Source of the DNA: Anseongella ginsenosidimutans
GTDB taxonomy: Bacteria; Bacteroidota; Bacteroidia; Sphingobacteriales; Sphingobacteriaceae
Assembly: GCF_008033235.1 (NCBI RefSeq)
Contig: NZ_CP042432.1
Location: forward strand, 806,001-870,000
Direction of reading: 5' to 3'
Length of the DNA: 64,000 nt
The translations under genes were made by a program, and so were the position numbers. The notes beneath the pieces were generated by a model. The model saw nothing but the letters and a program-made list of their open reading frames with translations, was not told the origin of the DNA and did no database searches. This document shows positions 44,811-51,859 of the stretch, piece after piece (position 1 is the stretch's first letter; every line of letters begins with the position of its first letter).

Positions 44811-45371
44811 ATGGACGTTGATAAGAATCCCTGGAAAATACTTGGCCGGAAAGAAGTTTACGACAATCCCTGGATAAAATTAACGGAATACGCGGTATTG
44901 AATCCCGCCGGAAACCAGGGAATCTACGGAAAAGTTTCCTTTAAAAATACGGCAATTGGCATTCTGCCCCTGGATGAACAAGGAAATACCTGGCTGGTAG
45001 GTCAATACCGCTTCCCCCTTGGGCAGTGGAGCTGGGAAATTCCCGAAGGCGGGGGCATGCTGGGCACTGACCCGGTGGAAGCGGCCCGCAGGGAGCTGCT
45101 CGAAGAGACTGGCCTGAAGGCACGGAATATGCAGGAATTGCTCCGAATGCACCTCTCCAATTCTGTTTCGGATGAGTTTTCCATTACTTACCTGGCCACC
45201 GGCCTGACGCAGCACGCACCGGAGCCGGAAGAAACCGAGCAGCTGATCATAAAAGAGCTTCCTTTTGAAGAAGCAGTTGAGCAGGTAATGTCCGGCATCA
45301 TTACCGACTCTATGTCTGTGGCCGCCATTTTGAAGGTGAAACTATTATTGGATAAGGGAATGCTGCCATGA
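44811..45371 (+). CDS. Nudix hydrolase, ADP-ribose pyrophosphatase-like
   Basis: Probably cleaves a nucleoside diphosphate derivative such as ADP-ribose in the cytoplasm. The 186-residue product carries the Nudix box GGGMLGTDPVEAARRELLEE followed by TGL, with the catalytic REL-x-EE-x-G core intact. The glutamate expected after Gly-x5 is replaced by Thr (LGTDP instead of the usual GEDP). WSWEIPEGG just before it is typical of ADP-sugar pyrophosphatases. Its stop overlaps the start of the acyltransferase gene by 4 bp. Confidence 0.87.
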   Translation: MDVDKNPWKILGRKEVYDNPWIKLTEYAVLNPAGNQGIYGKVSFKNTAIGILPLDEQGNTWLVGQYRFPLGQWSWEIPEGGGMLGTDPVEAARRELLEETGLKARNMQELLRMHLSNSVSDEFSITYLATGLTQHAPEPEETEQLIIKELPFEEAVEQVMSGIITDSMSVAAILKVKLLLDKGMLP

Positions 45372-46099
45372 AAATGCTGTTGGAATACATACTTTCCCTT
45401 ATTTATTACGTCTGGTTCGGGCTGGTATTCCTTGGCTTCCACGTGGCCGGACTTATCGCCTATCGTAACAGAAACCGGATTTCCTTGCTGCGAACAAAGG
45501 AATATTTCAGCCTGTTTATTATAAAAGGCTTGCTGATCCTGAACAACCGGGTTAAATTCACGAATACGCATCGCCTTCCTCAGGGCCGCCCGCTGCTTAT
45601 CGTGACCAATCATCAAAGTATTTATGATATTCCGCCTATTGTCTGGAATCTTCGCCGCCATCACCCGCTCTTCGTGGCCAAAAAAGAATTGAGCCGGGGA
45701 GTTCCCTTTGTTTCCTTTGTGCTTCGCCATTCCGGGGCCGCCCTGATTGACCGGGGCAACAGCCGGCAGGCGATAAAAGCCATTGCAGAAATGGCCAGGG
45801 TAGTTCAGCAGGAACGCCTTTCTATGGTAATCTTCCCCGAAGGCACCCGCAGCAAAGACGGCCGCCTGAAAACCTTTGCCTGGAAAGGACTTGCCACTAT
45901 GCTCCATTATTGCCCGGATGCGCTTATTGTCCCTATTGCCATTAACAATACCTGGAAACTTCATCGAAATAAAGGCTTCGCTATTTCGAGCGGCAATAAG
46001 CTTACCTGGAAAGTACTTCCTCCCATCGAACCAGCAGGCCGCAATGCAGAAGAACTGGCTGAAGCACTCCACGCGCAGATTGCCAAGGAAATTTCATAA
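45368..46099 (+). CDS. plsC: 1-acyl-sn-glycerol-3-phosphate acyltransferase
   Basis: Transfers an acyl chain to lysophosphatidic acid to make phosphatidic acid at the inner membrane. The 243-residue product has an N-terminal membrane segment (LEYILSLIYYVWFGLVFLGF) and the acyltransferase blocks TNHQSIYDIP (an NHQSxxD form of HX4D), VFPEGTRSKDG and IVPIAINNTW. VAKKELSRGVPFVSFVLRHSG is also typical. It is translationally coupled to the Nudix gene by an ATGA overlap. A terminator follows at 46126-46149. Confidence 0.9.
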   Translation: MKMLLEYILSLIYYVWFGLVFLGFHVAGLIAYRNRNRISLLRTKEYFSLFIIKGLLILNNRVKFTNTHRLPQGRPLLIVTNHQSIYDIPPIVWNLRRHHPLFVAKKELSRGVPFVSFVLRHSGAALIDRGNSRQAIKAIAEMARVVQQERLSMVIFPEGTRSKDGRLKTFAWKGLATMLHYCPDALIVPIAINNTWKLHRNKGFAISSGNKLTWKVLPPIEPAGRNAEELAEALHAQIAKEIS

Positions 46100-46125
46100 T
46101 ATTCGCGGTATGATCAACACCATGC

Positions 46126-46149
46126 AAAATACCCACTTTTGGGTATTTT
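46126..46149 (+). terminator. Terminator hairpin after plsC
   Basis: AAAATACCC pairs perfectly with GGGTATTTT around ACTTTT, 27 bp beyond the plsC stop. The T residues are partly in the stem, so it may work in both directions. Confidence 0.65.
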
Positions 46150-46181
46150 ACACGTAAAAATACTCGTTAACTTTGTAGTAT

Positions 46182-46305
46182 AGCTGTTTGCCGGCAGCGA
46201 TATAAAGATATATTAGCACGCGCCTACAACGCCAGTCAGCCTCCGGGTTGACTGGCGTCGGCGTTTACAGCAAGCCCACCGGGCAAAAAGGCCCGCTGTT
46301 TTCAC
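46182..46305 (+). ncRNA. Candidate small RNA between plsC and blaI
   Basis: A -7 box TAACTTTG (46168-46175) precedes about 125 nt with no credible ORF. This contains a perfect CGCCAGTCA/TGACTGGCG hairpin (46230-46257 region) and then an ACAGC...GCTGT outer stem enclosing CGGGC/GCCCG, followed by TTTT near 46304. The unit ends before the BlaI operators at 46321. It could instead be a long leader of blaI, but that gene has its own promoter at 46334-46364. No known RNA family is recognised. Confidence 0.4.
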
Positions 46306-46320
46306 AACCAGTTTCACATC

Positions 46321-46364
46321 ACTAGAAAAATAGTTGGAAAACTAGAAAAATAGTTTTATCTTCG
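46321..46364 (+). promoter_or_regulatory. BlaI-type operator pair and promoter, first module
   Basis: Two copies of ACTAGAAAAATAGT (46321-46334, 46341-46354), each an ACTA-N6-TAGT palindrome, lie 20 bp apart. A -33 TTG (46334-46336) sits between them. The -7 box TATCTTCG (46357-46364) follows the second copy by 2 bp, and the ATG lies 4 bp further. A bound repressor would cover the promoter spacer. The same geometry recurs at 48531-48574. Confidence 0.7.
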
Positions 46365-46368
46365 GTCT

Positions 46369-46734
46369 ATGGAAAAATTAACGCGCAAAGAAGAAGAGAT
46401 CATGCAGGTGGTCTGGCAACTAGGCAAATGTTTTGTGAAAGAAGTCATTGAGCGCCTGCCCGAACCGAAGCCGCATTATAATACCGTGTCTACGATCATT
46501 CGTAACATGGAAGAAAAAGGCTATATCGGCCATCGCGACTTCGGTGGCTCTCATCAATATTACCCGGCAATCGCCCGCGAAGATTACCGGAAAAATTTCA
46601 TGACCGGGGTCATCGATAATTTCTTTGATAATTCCTATAAGAACGTGGTTTCCTATTTCGCCCGCGAAGAAAAGATCAGTGTGGAGGAACTGCAGGAAAT
46701 TATCAGGATGATCAAAGAAAAAAAGAAAAAATGA
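46369..46734 (+). CDS. BlaI/MecI/CopY family repressor (first copy)
   Basis: A 121-residue winged-helix repressor that probably represses its own operon. The N-terminal domain reads LTRKEEEIMQVVWQLGKCFVKEVIERLP, then HYNTVSTIIRNMEEKGYIGHRDFGGSHQYYPAI, the classic BlaI recognition helix and wing. The C-terminal helices (about 85-120) would dimerise. Its stop overlaps the M56 protease gene by 4 bp, as in BlaI-BlaR1 pairs. Two palindromic operators overlap the promoter. The ATG lies about 5 bases after the -7 box, so the mRNA is probably leaderless. Confidence 0.92.
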   Translation: MEKLTRKEEEIMQVVWQLGKCFVKEVIERLPEPKPHYNTVSTIIRNMEEKGYIGHRDFGGSHQYYPAIAREDYRKNFMTGVIDNFFDNSYKNVVSYFAREEKISVEELQEIIRMIKEKKKK

Positions 46735-48410
46735 TGGAATACTTTATCAATTACCTGTTGCAGGTCGCCCTTAGCCTTGCTTTGCTGCACGGAATTTACC
46801 GCCTGTTCGTCCGCACGGAAACTTTTCACCGGTTAAACCGCTGGGTGCTGATGGGAAGTTTGCTGCTTTCGGCGTTGTTGCCGGCAATATCCATTCCGGC
46901 CATAGGCCAGCAAACCGCCGGCATAATGGATGGCTTTTCTTATTTCTTACTGCCCGTGGTAGTGAGTGCGGAAGGACCCGGGACTGCTGCCGAAAACCTG
47001 CGGACAGCCAGCCTTCCCGGCTTCTGGCAACTGGCGGGAATGGTTTATATCACGGTTAGCGGAATTCTCCTGTTCCGCCTGCTTTTTCAGCTGGCAGGCA
47101 TTTCCCGGCTGATCCTTTGCAGCGACCGCGTACCGCAGGACGGGTATTACCTGGTGATTTCGAAAAAAGTGCATACCCCCTTTTCCTTCTTCCGGTATAT
47201 CTTCCTGAACCCGAAAGACCTGGGCGCCGCCGGAAGCCGGCAAATACTCGACCATGAGGAAGTGCATTCCAGGCAGCTTCATAGCGTTGACAATCTCCTG
47301 GCAGAATTATATGCGCTGATTTTCTGGTTCAGCCCCGTGAGCTGGTGGCACAAACGGGAAATTCTGCTCAACCTGGAGTACCTGGCAGATAACGGTGCGC
47401 TGGAAAAGGGATGCGAACCGGGCGATTACCAGCTCCAGCTCTTAAAGGCAAGCCTGAGGGACACCCGCTTCGCCCTGGCCAACCACTTTGCCCAGTCAAT
47501 CATTAAAAGAAGAATAAAAATGATGAATACTGAAAAATCGCCGTTAAGGAGGGCCTGGAAATACCTGCTCCTGATCCCGGCTGCAGCGGCTGCGCTCTTG
47601 CTACTGAATTGTACCGGCGAATTCGAACAGGAGAAAACTGGCGGACCGGACACGGAAACCGGCCGGGAAGGCTCTATTTCCGAATCGCTTGTCACTCCCG
47701 ATACCAGCCATCAGAATGGCACAGGCTATAATTTTGCGGAAGTAGATAAAAAACCCGTATTCCCGGGCGGAAATGATAAGATCCTGGAATATGTCGGCGA
47801 AAACTTCACTTATCCCGCGGCGGCAAGGGAAGCAGGAATTGAAGGTACGGTTTACGTAATGTTCACTATTATGGCTGACGGCAGCGTGAATAATGTAAAA
47901 GCGGTCCGCGGCGAAGACCTTGGCGGCGGCCTTGCCGAAGAAGCCGTCCGGGTGGTGAAGTCCATGCCTGCCTGGACCCCGGCGGAACAAAAAGGTAAAA
48001 AAGTAGCGGTCAGCTATACGTTGCCTGTCTTTTGCCGGCTGTCAACGACACCGAAACGATTAAGTAAAGACGATCCGGATAATATATATTCTTTTGCCAT
48101 TGTCAATAAAAAGCCGCAGTTCCCCGGAGGAAATGATAAGATTATGAGTTACATCGGCGAAAATTTCCTTTATCCTTCTGAAGCACTGGAAAAAGATATC
48201 CAGGGCAGTGTATATATTCAGTTCATGATCGAAAAAGATGGGAGCATCAGCAATGTAAAATGTGTTCGCGGGCAAAGCCTTGGGGGCGGCCTTGCCGAAG
48301 AAGGGGTCCGGGTGGTAAGCTCCATGCCTGCCTGGACGCCAGGGGAACATAAAGGAGAAAAAGTAGCGGTCAGCTATACGCTTCCCATTTTTGCCAGTGT
48401 GCAAAAGTAA
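46731..48410 (+). CDS. BlaR1-like M56 metallopeptidase with two TonB C-terminal domains
   Basis: A membrane sensor-protease of 559 residues. Hydrophobic helices lie at about 5-25, 35-55, 95-120 and 275-295. The M56 zinc site is ILDHEEVHSRQLHSVD (HEEVH near residue 175) with EYLADNGAL downstream. After the last helix come two TonB_C-type domains in tandem (about 335-435 and 455-555), each starting KKP(V/Q)FPGGNDKI and ending in a SYTLP strand. In BlaR1 this outer part is a beta-lactam-binding domain, so the ligand here must differ. It probably inactivates the preceding BlaI by proteolysis, as in the family. Confidence 0.87.
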   Translation: MMEYFINYLLQVALSLALLHGIYRLFVRTETFHRLNRWVLMGSLLLSALLPAISIPAIGQQTAGIMDGFSYFLLPVVVSAEGPGTAAENLRTASLPGFWQLAGMVYITVSGILLFRLLFQLAGISRLILCSDRVPQDGYYLVISKKVHTPFSFFRYIFLNPKDLGAAGSRQILDHEEVHSRQLHSVDNLLAELYALIFWFSPVSWWHKREILLNLEYLADNGALEKGCEPGDYQLQLLKASLRDTRFALANHFAQSIIKRRIKMMNTEKSPLRRAWKYLLLIPAAAAALLLLNCTGEFEQEKTGGPDTETGREGSISESLVTPDTSHQNGTGYNFAEVDKKPVFPGGNDKILEYVGENFTYPAAAREAGIEGTVYVMFTIMADGSVNNVKAVRGEDLGGGLAEEAVRVVKSMPAWTPAEQKGKKVAVSYTLPVFCRLSTTPKRLSKDDPDNIYSFAIVNKKPQFPGGNDKIMSYIGENFLYPSEALEKDIQGSVYIQFMIEKDGSISNVKCVRGQSLGGGLAEEGVRVVSSMPAWTPGEHKGEKVAVSYTLPIFASVQK

Positions 48411-48458
48411 TATCCACAGGCGGGCGGGACCAGATCGTCAAAATTTGCTTTTTTATAT

Positions 48459-48493
48459 AATCCGTTCTGGCGGGGGCCGGGGCGGATTTTTTT
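48459..48493 (+). terminator. Rho-independent terminator after the first M56 gene
   Basis: AATCCG (48459-48464) pairs with CGGATT (48483-48488), with an inner GGC/GCC pair, followed by a run of T to 48493. It separates the two BlaI/M56 modules into independent transcripts. Confidence 0.75.
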
Positions 48494-48530
48494 ATTTAAC
48501 AGCAGCACATACCGGAAGATCAGCAGAGAG

Positions 48531-48574
48531 ACTAATAAAATAGTTGCATAACTAAAAAATTAGTTGTATGTTTA
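48531..48574 (+). promoter_or_regulatory. BlaI-type operator pair and promoter, second module
   Basis: ACTAATAAAATAGT (48531-48544) and ACTAAAAAATTAGT (48551-48564) are spaced 20 bp apart. The -33 TTG is at 48544-48546 and the -7 box TATGTTTA at 48567-48574, 2 bp after the second palindrome; the ATG is 4 bp further. All distances equal those of the first module. Confidence 0.68.
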
Positions 48575-48578
48575 CTTT

Positions 48579-48953
48579 ATGAATCAAAAAGAGCTTACAA
48601 AGGCCGAAGAACAGGTAATGCAGATACTCTGGAAGATCAGGAAAGGATTTGTAAAGGACATCCTGGAGGAGGTTCCGCAACCAAAGCCGGCTTATACCAC
48701 ACTTTCAACCATTATCCGGATACTGGAAAAAAAGGGATTTGTCGCTTACCGGGCTTACGGGAAAACACACGAATACTATCCCCTTATTTCCGAAGAAACC
48801 TATAAAAAATTCATCACCGAAAAGCTGGTCAGCAGCTATTTCGGCAATTCTTTCAAAAGCCTGGTTTCTTTTTTCGTGGAAGAAAAAAATCTCAGCCTGA
48901 AGGAGGCAGACGAGATCATTCGCATAATTGAAGCAAACAAGGGGCAAAAGTAA
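48579..48953 (+). CDS. BlaI/MecI/CopY family repressor (second copy)
   Basis: A 124-residue paralogue of the repressor at 46369. It has the same winged helix (LTKAEEQVMQILWKIRKGFVKDILEEVP, YTTLSTIIRILEKKGFVAYRAYGKTHEYYPLI) and C-terminal dimerisation helices. The start at 48579 is preferred to an in-frame TTG at 48564 because the promoter and operators cover that stretch. The stop overlaps the next M56 gene by one base. Because the operators of both modules are alike, the two repressors may cross-regulate (inference). Confidence 0.92.
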   Translation: MNQKELTKAEEQVMQILWKIRKGFVKDILEEVPQPKPAYTTLSTIIRILEKKGFVAYRAYGKTHEYYPLISEETYKKFITEKLVSSYFGNSFKSLVSFFVEEKNLSLKEADEIIRIIEANKGQK

Positions 48954-50578
48954 TGGACTACTACATAAACGTAAATATCGCGGTGGCATTGATTTATGGC
49001 TTCTATCACCTGGCGCTGAGGCGCTCCGCCTATTTTTGGGCAAACCGCGCGTTTTTGCTTTCCGGCCTCGGGCTCGCTTTTATTATACCTGCATTAAATT
49101 TACAACCTGGAAGTTTCTCCGGCCTGCTTCCGGACCTTTCTTTCCCGGACCCGGTTCTGCAGCCGGCTTTTTCACCTGTGTACGAACATGCGGTAAATGC
49201 AAGACCAGCTCCTGTTTCCATTGTGGCAGAGCAGGCAGCAGCTTCGTCGTTCCTGTCCGTTTGGGAATGGATAGTACTCGCCTACTGTTTCATTTCCGGC
49301 CTGTTCCTGCTGAAGATCTTCGTTTTTACTCATCAGCTGTTACAGATTTACCGGAAGAGCCGGGTTATAAGATACGACGGTTGCCGGCTGGTATTGCTGG
49401 AAAACAGCCGCGAACCTGCGTTCTCCTTTTTCTCGCTTATTTTCATCAATTCCACCGACCTTCAGCGGACCGACAATTGGATTTTGCGGCATGAGATCAT
49501 CCATGTGAAACAATTGCACAGCCTTGATATCCTCTTATCGGAAATTGTGAAGGCGCTCCTGTGGATCAATCCGTTTGTTTACCTGTACCAGCGCGCATTG
49601 CGTTCGGTTAATGAATATGTCGCGGACGCCATCGTACCCGAAGATGAGAAGAGCGATTATGCCAGGCTGATGTATGACTATTCCTTCCGGAACACCCCTC
49701 TGTCCCTGAAAAGTTCATTTTTCAATAAAAACATATTAAAAAGGAGGATAACCATGTTATATCAAAAGAAAACCCGGAAAATGCGAGTTGCCTATGTACT
49801 CGTGATCCCTTTCACCGCGCTGCTACTTGCCTTCACTACGGGAGAAAGCCGGAAACCAGTAATCTCGCTGACCGGCGAGTCCCATAAGCCGGAAACCGCA
49901 GAACCCGGAACCAATCAAACTGCATCCGGCCTCATTACCGTTTCAGGTACTGTCACAGATCTTATGAACCATACAATTGCCGGAGCTTCCATTTTTGTAA
50001 AAGGAACGCCCCAGGGCACTTCAACGGACTTAAAGGGAAATTTTGAACTCCGGAACATCCCTTCCGACGCCGAGTTGCAATTCAGCATGATCGGCTATCA
50101 AACCGAATTGATCACGCTCCAGAACAATCGTACGGTAAACATACGGCTGCAACGAAAACGCGAACGCCTCGATAATATGGTCATTAACGGCTTTATTTCT
50201 TCCAAGGACGAAGGGAAGCCGGAAGCTAAACCCGAACCATCTCCGGCCCCCGAAGGCACTGTTTATAATTTTGCTTCCATAGAAAAAATGCCGGCCTTTC
50301 CCGGGGGAAAAGAAAAGCTGATATCTCATATAGGAAGGCAGTTCCAGTATCCTGCAGAAGCCCGGAAGAAGATGGTGGAAGGCTTGGTTGAAGTCGGCTT
50401 TATCGTGGATGAAGAGGGCAATGTGACTCATGCGGAAATACTAAGAGGCATCGGGAGCGGCTGCGATGAAGAAGCCCTGCGGGTGATCAAAACCCTTCCT
50501 AAGTGGGAACCCGGCGAACAAAACGGCGTAAAAGTTGCCGTCTATTATGTGTTGCCGATAAAACTAAATTTGAATTGA
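48953..50578 (+). CDS. BlaR1-like M56 metallopeptidase with carboxypeptidase-like and TonB domains
   Basis: A 541-residue membrane sensor-protease, paralogous to the one at 46731. Helices lie in the first 125 residues and at about 275-295. The M56 site is ILRHEIIHVKQLHSLD (HEIIH near residue 180), followed by NEYVADAIV. The external part differs from the first copy: one CarboxypepD_reg-like Ig domain (about 325-400, VSGTVTDLMNHTIAGASIFV) and then a single TonB_C domain (about 435-540, KMPAFPGGKEKL ... YYVLPIKLNLN). It is translated with the BlaI gene before it. Its signal is unknown; the family would cleave or trigger loss of BlaI. Confidence 0.87.
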   Translation: MDYYINVNIAVALIYGFYHLALRRSAYFWANRAFLLSGLGLAFIIPALNLQPGSFSGLLPDLSFPDPVLQPAFSPVYEHAVNARPAPVSIVAEQAAASSFLSVWEWIVLAYCFISGLFLLKIFVFTHQLLQIYRKSRVIRYDGCRLVLLENSREPAFSFFSLIFINSTDLQRTDNWILRHEIIHVKQLHSLDILLSEIVKALLWINPFVYLYQRALRSVNEYVADAIVPEDEKSDYARLMYDYSFRNTPLSLKSSFFNKNILKRRITMLYQKKTRKMRVAYVLVIPFTALLLAFTTGESRKPVISLTGESHKPETAEPGTNQTASGLITVSGTVTDLMNHTIAGASIFVKGTPQGTSTDLKGNFELRNIPSDAELQFSMIGYQTELITLQNNRTVNIRLQRKRERLDNMVINGFISSKDEGKPEAKPEPSPAPEGTVYNFASIEKMPAFPGGKEKLISHIGRQFQYPAEARKKMVEGLVEVGFIVDEEGNVTHAEILRGIGSGCDEEALRVIKTLPKWEPGEQNGVKVAVYYVLPIKLNLN

Positions 50579-50594
50579 TCGCGGGCTGAGCGGG

Positions 50595-51755
50595 CTAAAG
50601 CTCCCCTATCTCTTTCCAGCTGATTGCCTGCAGCTGATCAGAAAGCGATACGGGAGCCTCTCCGCCATAAATCAGTAAACTATGAGCGCCAGGATTGTTT
50701 TTTAACCAAAATCTCAGGCCGCTAAACATCGATGTGTTTACTTTCTTACTTGATTTGATTTCAACAGGCAGGTAATTGCCCTGTTTCTCCATCAAAAGGT
50801 CTACCTCGTTACCAGTACTGTCGCGGTAAAAATACATCCCTTCATTGATGCCTTGATTAAACCGGTTCTTCTTAATCTCCGTTATAATCCAATTTTCAAA
50901 TATGCTTCCGTAATACTGATGGTTTGAAAGTGCCGCCTGGGATTGAATACCCAGTAAATGGCAGAGCAATCCTGTGTCGTAAAAATACAGCTTTGGACTT
51001 TTCACTATCCGTTTATTCATGTTATTGTACCAGGGCTGCAGCAGGTAAATAATATAACTGCTTTCTAATATTCCTAGCCAGGCTTGTATTGTTTTGGTAT
51101 CCACTCCAATTGCGCGGGCCATTTCTTCCCGGTTGATCAGCTGCCCTGCCCGTGTTGCGCAAAGCATTATAAAACGCGTAAAATCCCCCAGGTTGGTTAT
51201 ATTTCGTAGTAATCGAACATCCCGTTGTATATAAGTTTGGACATAGGAACTCATCCATTTATCAGGTATTAAATCCTGGTCCCATATTTCAGGATAGCCT
51301 CCTGCAAGGATATGTTTGTAAATGTTATCCTTGGTCAGCCCGGCCGCGCTCAACTCCAAATACGACAAGGGTAATAATTGCAAGTACCCGGCACGGCCTG
51401 CTAATGACTGGGAGATTTGTTCCTGTAGTAGGAAATTGTTAGAACCGGTTAGAATGAATTGTCCCCGGCTCTTATTGTCATCAAGAATTCCCTGCAAATA
51501 ACGGAAGATGTGCGGAACGCGTTGTACCTCGTCTAATACAGCCCCGTTTGGAAATTGCTGCAGAAAAGCTTGAGTGTCCTGTTCTGCAGCAATTTGGACA
51601 GAAGGATTTTCAAGGCTTACATATTGCTTTTGTTTGAAAAGCAATCTTGAAAGCGTTGTTTTTCCGCTTTGACGCGGACCTATGATACATAAGGCCCGAA
51701 ACTGGCTTAATAGTAATTTTGCCTCGTCCAGTATATCCCTTTGTATAGTACTCAT
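50595..51755 (-). CDS. AAA ATPase with DUF4143 C-terminal domain
   Basis: The 386-residue product has Walker A GPRQSGKTTL (about 26-35), Walker B NGAVLDEVQRVP, the sensor-like FILTGSNNFLL and then SLAGRAGYLQLLPLS. The C-terminal DUF4143 region (about 205-380) contains YFYDTGLLCHLLG and a PD-(D/E)XK-like set (GNEVDLL ... PVEIKSSKK). Members are common and often mobile; no firm function is known to me. The ATG at 51755 is chosen because upstream sequence is a 37-bp repeat array, although the frame stays open through it. A -7-like TATTTTTG lies at 51772-51779 on the minus strand. Confidence 0.88.
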   Translation of the reverse strand: MSTIQRDILDEAKLLLSQFRALCIIGPRQSGKTTLSRLLFKQKQYVSLENPSVQIAAEQDTQAFLQQFPNGAVLDEVQRVPHIFRYLQGILDDNKSRGQFILTGSNNFLLQEQISQSLAGRAGYLQLLPLSYLELSAAGLTKDNIYKHILAGGYPEIWDQDLIPDKWMSSYVQTYIQRDVRLLRNITNLGDFTRFIMLCATRAGQLINREEMARAIGVDTKTIQAWLGILESSYIIYLLQPWYNNMNKRIVKSPKLYFYDTGLLCHLLGIQSQAALSNHQYYGSIFENWIITEIKKNRFNQGINEGMYFYRDSTGNEVDLLMEKQGNYLPVEIKSSKKVNTSMFSGLRFWLKNNPGAHSLLIYGGEAPVSLSDQLQAISWKEIGEL

Positions 51756-51759
51756 GATG

Positions 51760-51854
51760 ATTCCATTTTTGCAAAAATATGTAAATCTGGAATCAAATTC
51801 CATTTTTGCAAAATTTTACAAATCTGGAATCCGATTCCATTTTTGCAAAAAAAG
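51760..51854. repeat. Three 37-bp tandem repeats with palindromes upstream of the ATPase gene
   Basis: ATTCCATTTTTGCAAAA starts at 51760, 51797 and 51834, an exact 37-bp period; the last copy is partial. At each junction a GGAATCnnATTCC-type palindrome forms (for example GGAATCCGATTCC, 51826-51838). The array fills the space between the ATPase start and the M28 peptidase stop. Confidence 0.85.
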
Positions 51855-51859
51855 GCGTA

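Noticed and set aside
45188-46072. 294-codon minus-strand frame
   Set aside because: Antisense to plsC and the end of the Nudix gene, both of which have clear motifs.
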